A stretch of 64,000 nt of DNA from Chloranthus sessilifolius (GCA_021018995.1 CM037584.1:151189317-151253316), one strand, 5' to 3'. Positions 19,599 to 30,929 are shown, counted from the first letter of the stretch. Numbers and translations are program-made. Notes: a model not told the origin generated them from the sequence alone.

Positions 19599-22448
19599 TG
19601 TTAAGCACTATTTTTGCCACTTTCTACACCCTTAAACTTGGCTTTTGATAGGACTTGGAGTATTTAATAATTGTTTTTAGTATTGCGTTGCAGCAAGGAG
19701 TTAATTTCATCCTTAGTGCAGTTTTCAGTTAAAAGGTACCATTTAAAAGAGTTTTAGCACCAGGCAAACAGCAGGGAATGGAATGGTGATGTGGCCAGTT
19801 AATGAGGAAGCAAATTATAGTAGTTCTATGGGAGGAAATGGGTTCAGTCCTATGCGCAATAGAGGCACCTTGAGGTTCACTCTCCAATAGCTGCAAGGTA
19901 CACTTATGAGCAGCAGTTCATTCAATTAAAGGGAAAACAAGCATCAATACCTGAGGAGTGGAAGAGCTGAAACCAGCTTTGGGACACTCGAGCTGCAGAA
20001 TTATAAGGCCAAACATGTATATGTCTGAGGACCAGTTGGCAGCCACTGCGATGAAGGCAGCCAAGCATTGAATGCGCACTCTAGCAGCAACAGAGAATGC
20101 GAGTTGCAATACAAGCATTGCAATTCTTCAAAGTGCAGCAGCTTCTGGAACTTGTCGAAGTCCGACAGCAAAGTAGCTGCACCCATTGGCACAGTAGCCT
20201 ATCGAATGGATGCTCCAATGCACCGCATTCAGCCAACTTGTCGAGGAGTCCTTTGCTGCCTCCAAGCCCATCAACTAAGCTGCAGCTCATCTTCAACCTC
20301 ACTACATGCACCTGCACCAACCAAACTGTCATTGAACCTATCGAATTGCTGAAGTAGCTGAAACAGCAAACATGTTGAGCAGATGAAGAGTGCACATCCA
20401 TCCTATCGAGCAGTGCAGCAAGGTACACATAGATCCTATCGAAACCTTGCAGCAGCCCTCTACAGCTAACCTATCAAAATACTCAGCTGAAACCTTCATC
20501 CTATCGAAACAGCAAGCAGCACCTAGCACCTATCAAAACACCAGCAGCAGCACCACCCTTCATCCTATCGAATTTGTCAAGTGCTGCAGCTGATCCTATC
20601 GAAATGGAGCTCCCTAGCCTTCAACCTATCGAAAGGCTGAAGTAATGGCTTCACCAAACCTCACGACAGCTTCCCTGCATGCAAGGTTCAGCTTCAATCC
20701 AGTCCACAGCACCTGTTGACTGCCTAAATATCTCAATCTGTTGAGAGGCCCAACCTCCGGCCTTCTCCAATCTGTCAATGTGTAGTTAATATCCTATCCA
20801 ACCGTCGATTTCTCAGAAATCCCCTCAAACCTAGCATCTTAAGTGTAGCTGCATTAATATATATGCTCCTTGCTTCAACCTCCCATTAGAACCTATCGAA
20901 GGGTTCATTTGGCTACAGCTAACCTATCGAAATGCTTCAAGCCTATTCTTTCAAGCTGCAGCCATGAGATTTAATATCGGCAGTTTAGTAAAACGGGGCC
21001 CATTTGGGGCTGTTTTGGTGACAAACGGTAGGGGTATTTTGGGGCAGCGAGAATGATTATTTTGTGGGCAATCACTTGAGGTGTGTAACTGGAAAAAGTA
21101 ATGAACAACAGGGGCAACTTGGGTCCATTTTGCCGACAGCAGGTATAAAGATGAGCAAGAGGCATTTTGTGGTTGACAAGGGCAGATTGGGAACTCCAAT
21201 GCACAGGAAACCCTGCAAATGGGTGTGAACTAAGTTTTGACGGGAATGCAACTGAAGCACAATAGAAGGGGATCCATCTGTACTCTCTGATTGGCTGAAA
21301 CCCAAGGCACAAGGATCAATGCAAACATATAAATAGAACTTCTTTCTACTATTTTTCTTTAGCAAGGAAAGTAGGAACAAAGGAATAGCCTGAGTTCTTC
21401 TTAGCTCATTTAGGTTTAGTTTTAGTTTTTTTATTTTTCCTTTTCTCTTCCCCCTTTTCTCTCTCTAATCCAGTCTGTTGGATTAGATCTAGACAGCAGC
21501 TCAGATCTGGTTTGTAATTGTAATTTCGGCATGAAGAAATGTGGATCGATGCACAGACTACAAATCTGGGAACAAGTTTATTTTAAGTTGTTTTGTTTGA
21601 AGCAATAAATTGTTGATTTTAAAGCTTAGTTAAATCTAAAGGTCTTGTGGTCCCATTAGATTCTCGATTGGATTTGTGTAGAGGAGTTTGTTAATCAGCT
21701 CACCCACTTAACTGGTAGATCTCTTGATGACCATCTGATTTCCCTGGGTTTGATATGCCTGTGGGTGCTTGTGCCTGTGGCCTTGCATCCACAACATCTG
21801 TACTGATTATCTTGTTCTGATTGAAGCCATCAGAATGGAGGAAATCTATTGGATCATCTATGACCATTTAAGTGGACAGATCAAAGCCTTAAGATCAATC
21901 CAAACCATCGGAATGGAGGAAATCTATTGGATGATCTGTGACCATTAAAGTGGATAGATCATAGCCTTAAGATCAATCCAAACCACCGGTCTAAATCAGA
22001 TTCTTATACCTTGCATTTGTGCTTGTAGCCAAATGAAGGATGACTGCATATCCTCAGATCTTGATCTATTTTGCAATGAACACCAGGCACTAGCTGTCTA
22101 TTTCTCCCCATTTTATATTTTATTTTGCTATCCATCTTCCTCAATCTTTTAGATTTATTTTTATATTGCAGTTTTGTAGAATTAGATCTAGTGACACCTA
22201 AAAATCTCTCTTTCTTATTAGAATTACCAGATCTGTAGCCAGATCTGGAGGTCTACTACACACCTTCTAGGTTTAGATCACTACTCCCTGTGGGACAAAC
22301 TCCTACTTATTAGAACTTTCTACAAATGGGCCCTGTATCTTGCAGGTCTAGGATATTTTAGATGTGCTGAATCCATCCTCTTTTTTACTTTGATTTTATT
22401 TCCTTTATTTTCATTACACAATAATCAGCACACTGAAATTCCCCAACA
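19599..22448 (+). repeat. 5' LTR of element C (2.85 kb)
   Basis: It starts TGTTAAGCAC and ends CCCCAACA. U3 (about 20190-20945) holds about 13 copies of CCTATCGAA or one-base variants. A TATA box is at 21328-21335, downstream of a GATTGGCTGAAA sequence. The transcribed leader carries two CCATTTAAGTGG-type blocks (about 21865 and 21943) and the palindromic element at 22227-22248. Several frames of 60-115 codons on either strand have no homology I recognise and recur in LTR 2 as part of the repeat. Confidence 0.85.
21328..21335 (+). promoter_or_regulatory. TATA box of element C 5' LTR
   Basis: TATAAATA is conserved at the same place in the 3' LTR (40733-40740), about 1.73 kb from the LTR start and downstream of the CCTATCGAA array. 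Confidence 0.65.
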
Positions 22449-25400
22449 AGTCTTTGGCGCCGCTGCCGGGGAGTTTTGATCTAGATAGTAGATCTGAGTT
22501 TTTCATTTTGTAGATCTGATTTTTTTTTTATTATTATTGTTTTATCTTAGATTTTTATACTGCAGTCCAACTGCTTGATTTAATGTTTGCAGCAGTTTTT
22601 GTATGGAAAAACCAATTTTAAACTGCAGCAATTCTATCATTCTCTGAGTTTTTATTCTTTGCCTTCTAGCTATTTGAATAAATGCTGCTGTGATGCAGTG
22701 GCCTGAGTTTTCTTTTTATTTTTGTCAATATGCTTGAATAAGGTACTGCTGTAATTTTTAAATTTTTTACAGATCTGGAGCAGCTGCCGCACGAGGAGCA
22801 AATGGATTGCAGTAGGAGCAGATTTTCTTGAGTTTGCATCCCCTTCTCCTTTGCATTCATTTCCTATTTTTAAATTCTTGAGAACCAGTTGTTTTGCTGT
22901 GTTTGATGTTTATTTTGATTATAATTTCTATTGTCTTTTTGGCATGCTGATTTTTTTTTTTTACAAAACCAAATATAAAAATAAAAGAAAATGAAAACAC
23001 AAATAGAAAATTTTTGAGTTGTTTCTTATTATTTTTCAGTAGTAGTAAATAAGGGCTCTTGTGGAGCCCAAGCTGATCTAAAACCACATAAAAAAGTCAA
23101 AAATTATAAAAACATAAAAAATTTCTCCAAATGGGCTGTTTTCCCTTGCCTTTATTCATTTTCCCCAATCTGGACCTACTGAGATCATAATTTTAATTTT
23201 GAGGATTCATGAAGGATAATGAACAATGGATCATAATTTGTTTAGAAAATTTAATGGAGCCCATTGATTTTATTTTTCATTCAAGATTTTTCACCATTAA
23301 TATGTCTCAACTGTGTATGAATCTTGTTTTCAATTGTGTGCATCCATGCTGACATTATTTTACAAAATTTTATTAATTCATGCACATCCACAACTAAAAC
23401 ACACAGGCAGGCAAAAGGGGTTTCTTGTGGCACATGTGGATTAGGTTTTGGTCTTAGGATTTTTCTGTTTTAGGAATTTTAGTTTCATTTCTGTATTTCG
23501 ATTGCTGATTTTTCTTTCGTAGGTCTTAACTTTACTAATTTTTTGCATTTTGGTAGTTTAGTACTCAGTTCCTAATTTTCTTTTCCTGTTTTTTGTGTCT
23601 ACAATTTTGAAATTCTGTTTTTGTATCTGCACTTTTCTATTTTTTTGTTATTAGCATTAGTTTCCTTTCATTTTCTTCACAGTTCTTTTATTTTTTCTGT
23701 TCATACATTCAATTTTTCTAGATTTGTTTTGCTATTTTTTCTGTTTTAGCAGTAATTTCCTGCATTTGTATATCATTTTTTCCATTTTCCTGTTCATGTA
23801 TTCAGTTTTGCATTTTTATTTTCTGTTGCATATAGCTGTAATTTTTTTTAGTTTTTCTTTCTTCTTTTACCCTGCTGCCCCTAGTTTTTCATTGTGTAGA
23901 ACATTGAGGACAATGTTCATCTTAGGTTTGGGGGTATGGCAGGTGTGCTAATGAAATGAGTTAATGCTAGTGCAGCTATGTTGAAAAAGTTTTTGGGTAT
24001 AAAATGATTTCCCACCTGATTTTTGGAAAAAGAGGGAATTAAAAACTTTTTAAAACTGAAATGAGCTATAGTTTTAACATTTTTCATGAAGCAAATGTCA
24101 AGAATTTTCAAATTTTGATGTTTAGTAAACCTGAAATGTGAGAAAACTGTAAGGATACAACCCAAAAAATTTGATGGAAGGCCATACCCAGTGAGATTTG
24201 GGCCTGAAAAAAATTTTCTTTGAAGAGTGTCTGTCTTAGCAATTTTTTCTGCTCTAAGGACTAATTGGACCCATTTCTGCTCACTAGAAGTTAGGAAAAT
24301 CCAACTTGAAACAACTTGACAGCATTCATAACATTGAGGACATGAAGTAAGGCCATCCCTTGGATAGTTTGAGCTTAAAATGTCCCACCTTTGAACTGCC
24401 CTTGATACACACCATTTGAGCCATAAAAATCCCAGTTTTCTTTGATGAAAACCAGAAATTTTGAACCCAAAACCTTTTGACCTGTTTCAGTTCACCCTCA
24501 ATCTGAGAAATCAGGAAAAATAAGAAGTGAGGTTAGAAGAGCAAGGTTCGATGATTGATCGAAAAAGAAGGAAGCACATTTGGTGGTATTGTGGCATTCC
24601 TGCCCATAAAAAGAGAAATAGAGAAAAATACAAAAAAAAAAACATACAAAAAAAAGGAAAAATAGAAAAATCAAACAAAAAGAATGAGAAAGATATGTCA
24701 TTTCATTTGATATTTTGAAAAAGAAGATTAGAAACTGATCACTTCAAATCTAAAAATTCAAGAAGCAGATGAAATTGTGCGGAGATGAAGAAGGCTGAGT
24801 TGCAAATCACCTCCTTACCTTTACTGATTTCTCAATTTGAATCCTTTTTACCCCTTTATTCTTTTATAAATTTCACCCATAAGCCACATTACAACCCAAT
24901 AAAAAGACCTTACTGACCTGAAACGGATTGAGCTGTCATGTGGAGATGAGGATTTGTTTGATCTATGGTGCAAAGAATTAGAAAATTTCATAAATTAGAG
25001 CAATGCCTATGCTCATGCTTGCAATCCTATTTGAGGGCTATAATTGCTCTTGAGCTGTGTGAAATGATGCATTCTTCTATTTTTGTTGTGAGTGAACAGC
25101 CCTGAGAAGACTTGGGTCTGAAATCTAAATTGGTTGGGGCATTATAAAGCAGAATTCTTAAATTAAAGGTGAGCTCTGCATTGATTTTCAAACACAAGGC
25201 CTTGACATGAACTAATTGATAATGAAGGAATTATAGCAGAATTTCAGGTTTTTAATACTGATGATTTTTTTGTTGAAAATCCTCTAAAAATGGAATGGTG
25301 TGGAATTTATTTTATTTACTTAAACTCTCTTTTAGTATGTTGCATTAACACTAACTAATTTTATTGGAGAAGTTTGGGGGTACCTTCACTAAAAACCCTC

Positions 25401-25563
25401 AGGAGACTCCACTCCTCCACTAGGGATCACCTAGGGGTTTAAAAGGCTTGGTGCATGTACTAAATGCATCCGTGTTCCCTACGAAAGTGGCATTTAATTT
25501 CTTAGGTTAGTCGCTTTAAATTTCACTTTGCTCGAGGACTAGCAAAGGTTAGGTTTGGGGGTG
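22449..25563 (+). other. Internal region of element C, non-coding
   Basis: After the primer site the 3.1 kb is T-rich with no frame above about 85 codons and no gag or pol motif. From about 23890 it matches the 3' untranslated regions of B and D, including AGGTTTGGGGGTATGGCAGG at 23924-23943. It ends in the polypurine tract AGGTTTGGGGGTG at 25551-25563. Confidence 0.65.
22455..22472 (+). other. Primer-binding site of element C, tRNA-Asp type
   Basis: TGGCGCCGCTGCCGGGGA is identical to the site of element A and lies six bases after the LTR end. Confidence 0.8.
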
Positions 25564-25899
25564 TGTTGGCCACTGATTTTTGCCACTTTCTACACCCTTA
25601 AAGTTGGCTTTTGATAGGACTTGGAGTATTTAATAATTGTTTTTAGTGTTGCTTTGCAGTAAGGAGTTAATTTCATCCTTAGTGCAGTTTTTAGTTAAAA
25701 GGTGCCATTTAAAGGAGTTTTAGCACCAGGCAAACAACAAGGAATGGAATGGTGATGTGGCCAGTTAATGAGGAAGCAAATTACAGCAGTTCTATGGGAG
25801 GAAATGGGTTCAATCCTATGCATAATAGAGGCACCTTGAGGTTCACTCTCCAATAGCTGCAAGGTACACATATGACACTACGTGAAAAAGCCCAAAAAA

Positions 25900-26115
25900 C
25901 CACTGGCTTAAATAGTGGTTTTTTCAAAAAACTACTGTCTTTGACAGTGGTTTTTTTTCAAAAAACCACTGCCCTAAACAATTGTAAAAAAAGGAGTGGT
26001 TTTTTTTTTACCACTATACAAGACAGTGGTTTATGAAGTTTATAAACCACTGTCTTGTATAGTGGTAAAATAAAACCACTCCTTTTTTTACAACTGTTTA
26101 GGGCAGTGGCTTTTT
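25900..26115. repeat. Long inverted repeat in the left subterminal region
   Basis: Arms of about 70 bp (roughly 25966-26033 and 26041-26112) pair around GAAGTT near 26036. They contain ACCACTATACAAGACAGTGG and its complement, with further CAGTGGTTTTTT units outside. It would form a strong hairpin. Confidence 0.75.
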
Positions 26116-26512
26116 TATGCAAAAAAAATTTTTTAAAAAATTACGTCGACAATTTTTTATGCAAATTTTTTTAAAATAATATTTTTTTTATGCTTTTTTT
26201 TAATGCAATATTTTTTATGCTTTTTGTAATACTTTTTTTTAATGTAATTTTTAATGCTTTAAAAAAAATTATATAAAAAAAAAAAGCTATTAATCTCATA
26301 TTCAAGCACATCCATAAATAAAATAGATGCCAAATTCTTTTATTCAAACAAAATATTGCATTTCAACCTATGATCCAACCTTTCAAATCAACCAAATATT
26401 TTATACTTTACATGCTCAATCCTTTTATTCCAAAAAAAAAAAAAAAGAGTTAACAATCTAAGGACCCCATGACCTAGTTTCATAATTTAAAAAAATAAAT
26501 AAATAAATAAAT

Positions 26513-26551
<39 letters not shown>

Positions 26552-26565
26552 TTCGCCTCTCCTGC
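26116..26565. other. AT-rich CACTA interior, no gene
   Basis: T and A runs (26130-26290), then AT-rich sequence and a TA dinucleotide run at about 26516-26549. I see no coding signal. Confidence 0.5.
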
Positions 26566-26628
26566 CAAATATCCCCGTCCCCTAGTGATCCGTTTGAGGT
26601 GAGCTTCAAATCGAAAAGTTTTGCCTGA
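26566..26628 (-). pseudogene. Unassigned exon-like segment
   Basis: On minus, an acceptor-like TTGATTTCAG precedes an open stretch reading AKLFDLKLTSNGSLGDGDIW in one frame; a second frame is also open. GC content rises sharply against the AT-rich flanks. I do not recognise the protein. It may be another captured exon. Confidence 0.3.
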
Positions 26629-26785
26629 AATCAAAAGGAGAACATAATTAAATATTTATGATATTAAGCAATTAAATTGAGATATTGATGACTTCTCATT
26701 ACAAAAAGAGGGACCTACACCACATGCTCTGAAATCTATTTAAAAGCAATCTGTTTAAACAGTAGTTTATTTTATAAAGCTATTT

Positions 26786-26863
26786 GATGACTGCACGACA
26801 ATAACGCTCCCACAACTTTATTGTAACATTTCCTTTAGTTACCTTACGCATATTGAATCCAAC
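26786..26863 (-). pseudogene. Captured exon of an ARL8-type small GTPase
   Basis: ARL8 proteins are Arf-like GTPases of lysosome or vacuole membranes. After an acceptor CTACAG, the minus strand encodes [18 protein letters not shown] followed directly by ERYCRAV. The switch I region (VGFNMRKV) is nearly invariant in ARL8. The family has about eleven residues between LW and ERYC, containing the G3 motif (DLGGQ). They are missing here, as by a deletion between two TGG codons, so the fragment cannot bind GTP. No neighbouring ARL8 exon is visible. Confidence 0.8.
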
Positions 26864-28334
26864 CTGTAGAACACATTACATGCAAAAGCATGGTTGTTCC
26901 TGTTCTGTACGAAACTATACGAAAAATGGCATGGTTGTTCCTATTCTGATATCTAGTGCTAAAACACAAATATCAATATAATTGAAAAGAACACTTACAT
27001 TATCAAAGTCCATTGAGATGTGGGATTACTCACCCATGAACCACACCTAGGCATAACATGAAAATAAACAAATTGCATTAGCAAGATTTTTAAGATGATG
27101 GGGATCATTTTTCGACCCATTCTTTCACTTAACTGATATTTAGATTATGGCTCACCTATCAATAGTACGATGTTGATTTCACATGGCAAACATCTTAAAA
27201 ATCCCGTGATCACAATCATTTATTGGGTGTATCCCACATGGAATCACGGTCTGATTGTTGATAGGTTAGCTGTGATCTAAAGATTTGTTGTATGCAAGAT
27301 TGGGCTGAAAATTAATTTTTATCATCTGATTCAAGACAATTAATTATTTTCATGTGTGAAAATCTTAGTTGGGAAGACCCAATCTTCAATTGCGAAAATC
27401 TGGTACACTTCACTCAAACCTACGCAAATTTTGATTCATTTTGCAACGAACGAGTTTGCAATTTGGTTTGGCCTCAGCGAAATTGTTCATGTTTTCAGTT
27501 AGATCTAATTTGCCTTAATTTTAAACATTTTATTTTAAAAAATATATAAATGTTTGCATGTTTGAACAAAGAATCTAATTAAATTAGATTGCTGATTCGA
27601 CCATTTAAGTGAACATATAAAAATAAGGTATTCCATATTTGGCATGGCGGTGTTATCAGTAGACAATTTTGCTGACTTATGTGGTGCTATGTGATTGGTA
27701 CGCACACATAGTGGGACCCAAGCACTACAGACAGTTATGCATGTCACGCCACATAAGCTGCCTGCACAAATGTTTATAAAAAATGGTCCACCGTTTATAA
27801 TTTTCCTTTATTCAACCCAATAATAATAACTAAGATATCAGAGAATATATTTTATAACTATAGCATTATTTAGTAAATACTAAATTCCACTACCAAAACC
27901 CCATGATTTTCAAACAAAGAGGGCCCCTCGTCACGGTTAGGTTGATCGGAAGTTAGCTGCATTTCCAATTCATCTTATTTACGAAATATATTACTCAAAT
28001 ATCAATAAATAAATATATACTAATAATTCACTTATATAGTAGGCTATAGTTATATATACCATGTATATCCTCTCCTCACACAAGGTAAAGCATAAAATTG
28101 AAGAGTGGGTGTTCAAAAACACGCAATATAGCCTATAGTTACGGACGGTGTTCATTAAAGAGGACTTGGCATTCTATACAACCTTTGCAGAAAAGGCCTA
28201 ATTAGAGTTGGTATATTTAGGATAGTACCCTAGGCATTGCTTGGTAATAATTTTTTTGAAATACTACATTTTAAATGATGTTCGCTCTGCTTTCATTAAG
28301 AAGAGAATACATTTAATTCAGATTTCAAGAGCTC
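26864..28334. other. CACTA interior without recognised gene
   Basis: Contains a foldback MITE-like inverted repeat at about 27093-27328 and otherwise AT-rich unassigned sequence. Frames at 27352-27549 and 27535-27747 show no family motif. Confidence 0.45.
27093..27328. mobile_element. Foldback MITE-like repeat
   Basis: The left side (AGATGATGGGGATCA ... GACCCATTC ... CACCTATCAA) and the complement of the right side (AGATGATAAAAATTA ... GCCCAATCT ... AACCTATCAA) align as diverged arms of about 85 bp. Target duplication is not clear. Confidence 0.5.
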
Positions 28335-28534
28335 TTTACTAATTTTTAAGTTTTTAAATTACTTACTACAATGTTTTAAGGCTTCCCAACTCTAATCTTA
28401 AATACTTGACCCAGCCATATCACTTTCTCATATGTTTACTAATTTTTAAGTTTTTAAATTACTTACTACAATGTTTTAAGGCTTCACAACTCTAATCTTA
28501 AATACTTGACCCAGCCATATCACTTTCTCATATG
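28335..28534. repeat. Perfect-length 100-bp tandem duplication
   Basis: Units 28335-28434 and 28435-28534 differ at one visible base (CTTCCCAAC against CTTCACAAC). It looks like a recent local duplication. Confidence 0.9.
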
Positions 28535-28877
28535 TTTGAGTTTTAAGAAAATGGATAGGTTGGGTTTGGATCAGAGCTCAACGGAAGGTTGAGAATATTG
28601 CAACTTCATGGTTGCGACTTTATCCAGCTTAGCTATAAAAACAAAATATAAGAAATGCCTAAAATGAGATAAGTTTGTAGACTAGTGTCCACGAAGGAAA
28701 TATTAATTTTGGTGAGAGAAAGAAACACATCTGAGAACCAAATAATAATAAACTATGATCATAAACTAGGAAGCCGGCCCATTTTTTACAATCCAAAAAA
28801 TGGGATTTTTTGCTCTTATTTTATTTCCCTTTAACCAAGGTAAAGTTTTCAGAAGTACCTGTAAAAAGATCGATCTT
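28535..28877. other. Intergenic-like CACTA interior
   Basis: No gene, repeat or site is recognisable here between the tandem duplication and the epimerase fragment. Confidence 0.4.
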
Positions 28878-29300
28878 TCACCCTTGGAGAACCCTTTGAG
28901 GATCCAATTCCCCACTACAATAACTAGAAGGAACGACTGAGATCTCCGGTCTTCCTCTCCATTCTTCAGGGTTTCAGAGTGATGGGCTTCAAAACATTGC
29001 AGCTTCCACACATAACATGTGGCTATACTCATCATCCCCAAAATGCATCGCCTTTCCTTCTTATCCCAAGGATTCCATGCCACTTTGTAGAAAGAGCAAA
29101 AAATGCATCGAGTAATATGCCCCTCTTATTGTAAGAGGTTTTTGTTTACCTAGACTAAAATTCCAAAAAATCAAAGAAAACAACTAAATGGGAGCCAAGT
29201 GGACATAGCCAAACTCACCAAAGATCTGGAAGTCCATCTTTCCCAAAACAAATGTCCTCTTCTTTTCATGGTCCAAAATTGCAATTTTGATAGGTGTGTT
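28878..29300 (-). pseudogene. Captured fragment of glucose-6-phosphate 1-epimerase (3' end, two exons)
   Basis: This enzyme (aldose 1-epimerase family) interconverts alpha and beta glucose 6-phosphate. Exon 1 (about 29215-29300, minus) reads TPIKIAILDHEKKRTFVL and, after a one-base frame change, KDGLPDL, then a GTGAGT donor. After an intron of about 125 bp, exon 2 (about 28878-29089) reads AWNPWDKK, then in another frame GDDEYSHMLCVEAA, EEWRGRPEISVVPSSYCSG and LDPQRVLQG. The order is that of the plant protein's C-terminus. Two in-frame stops and at least two frame changes make it non-functional. Retention of the intron shows capture from genomic DNA. Confidence 0.8.
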
Positions 29301-29564
29301 GTGATATAGTTTGTCCATTGTTTACACATAATAGTGTTAGTATCAAATTCATTACTAATATTTAGTAGTGAAGAAAGCACAAAATTCATTACTAATATTT
29401 AGTAAAATTTGGAGTCCTCAAATGATGAACATGAAAATCTATCCTAAAATATATATATTTTAAACAAGGATGCTCTTCATAACCTTCCGATCTCAAACAC
29501 ATTCGCAGACTAAAACCGTACTTGTTTCTTGATGTTTCCACTAAACAAAATAAAAGGCTGATAC

Positions 29565-29977
29565 CTATTTTATTAGAAGCAAAACAAGATGCTTATCGGG
29601 ATCCGCCTTTATCAAAGATCTTTGCAATATCAACACAACGGGTTCCAAGGGGATCCTGTGCATCAAGGACCTCCAAAATGACATTTGAAGCTTCTATGAC
29701 TTTCACCAATTCCTTGTAAAGTCCTTTCAGAGTTATCTATGAGCAATTAAATAAAACTATCAATAATAAAATAGGAGAAGAAATAAATTGAAATTGGAGT
29801 TATCAGCTCTCGGGAACATAAACGAGTTTGCATGCAAATAAATATACCATGACTTTTACTTATTTGGGTATCATCACCGTTGTTTCTCTTTGCAAACTTT
29901 TCTTCCTTAAGAGAAGCTTTATGAGCTAGATTGGATATATCATCTTCCACCAACCCCAACTTCCTCTTTTGAGCCGG
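29565..29977 (-). pseudogene. Captured fragment of nucleostemin-like GTPase (NSN1/GNL3 type, two exons)
   Basis: Nucleostemin-like proteins are nucleolar, circularly permuted GTPases for ribosome assembly. Exon 1 (about 29854-29977, minus) encodes KRKLGLVEDDISNLAHKAS and KRNNGDDTQISKSH, then a GTATAT donor. Exon 2 (29565-29736) follows a CATAG acceptor: DNSERT, then after a one-base change [28 protein letters not shown], and after a second change [10 protein letters not shown] up to AAATAG and a GTATCAG donor. This covers the linker and the start of the GTPase domain. Frame changes make it a pseudogene, but the match to the family is strong. Confidence 0.85.
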
Positions 29978-30814
29978 CAATTACAGAAAATTTCATTCAT
30001 TTTGGCAATTGTACATAATATAGAAGAATACGATGCCTATTTCTGAGTATGCAAAAGGCTGCTAATTATATTGACCTAACAAATAACCGTGCTAATATTA
30101 AATGATGCATCATTAAGCCACATAATTAATGACAATATATAGAGACCGATCGAGAGTAAGACTTACGAAGAGAGCAAAGAAAATGATAAATGCATCAGCC
30201 CATACCTACCACATCAGCTCTCAAATGACAAATCTGGCATCTTAGTGACGGGGTAAGATCATATTTATCAGCATAATGGCTCTTGTCCGACATTTAAACA
30301 CAAAAATGGTGTTTAAATGAACATACACCCTTAAAATAATATATGATAAAAATATGACCAACTTCAAAATCATGATTCCAAAAATCTTATGCAAGAAGAG
30401 TTACCTCGGATCATAAGTCATTGAGATTTTTTGCCTGTAACGATACGAGAAATCAGAGGCCCTCTGAAATCTTCATTGAAGAGAATCCTTGTCGCATTAT
30501 TTGGAATCTCGCATCCACATGGTGCAAAAATGATGATCACTAATATTATAACGCAAACAAAAAGGAACTGAGTCCACATTGTGCAAAAATTACATGGGTG
30601 CTTCAAATTTAAGAAACCACCAACAAGATTAAAGGAAACGAAACAAAAAAACAAAAACAAAAACCACACATAGAAGTAATGGGAAGGGATTGCATAGATT
30701 CAATGAATGACCTATCATCCATGGGAATGCATGAACAAAGTAATATCGATTAGGTTTCAATATGCTTACGCAAGCATATAACATATTCAATGAGCAAAAT
30801 CCTCATATATATAC
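29978..30814. other. CACTA interior, one weak exon-like piece
   Basis: At about 30410-30442 a short segment lies between an AG and GTAAC on minus, but it encodes a stop and matches nothing I know. The frame 30418-30669 (hydrophobic start, then EIPNNATRILFNEDFRGP) is unassigned. Otherwise AT-rich. Confidence 0.4.
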
Positions 30815-30898
30815 CTGCACAAAATCCATGTAATCCATTCGATAAAGATGATGGCCAGATAATATCAGTATATTCTCGATGTTTTTATTTTTGGCATC
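30815..30898 (-). pseudogene. Captured exon of ADP-glucose pyrophosphorylase large subunit
   Basis: This plastid enzyme makes ADP-glucose for starch. The 84-bp exon has an exact acceptor (CTATTTAG) and donor (GTATAT) and encodes 28 open residues: DAKNKNIEN followed by [19 protein letters not shown]. This is the conserved nucleotide-sugar-binding segment of the large subunit; the family's SGDHLYRMDY has His for Asp here. No other exon of the gene is visible nearby, so a single exon with intron flanks was retained or the rest has decayed. Confidence 0.85.
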
Positions 30899-30929
30899 CT
30901 AAATAGATGAAAAGAGCAACATCATAATT

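Noticed and set aside
20081-20428. Frames of about 115 codons in the C LTRs (also 39484-39735) as conserved genes
   Set aside because: Their conservation reflects the LTR pair; they contain no family motif, and frames on both strands overlap.
29747-29980. 77-codon frame as a small secreted or membrane protein because of its hydrophobic end
   Set aside because: The hydrophobic part is intron sequence read past the GTATAT donor; the front half is a nucleostemin exon.
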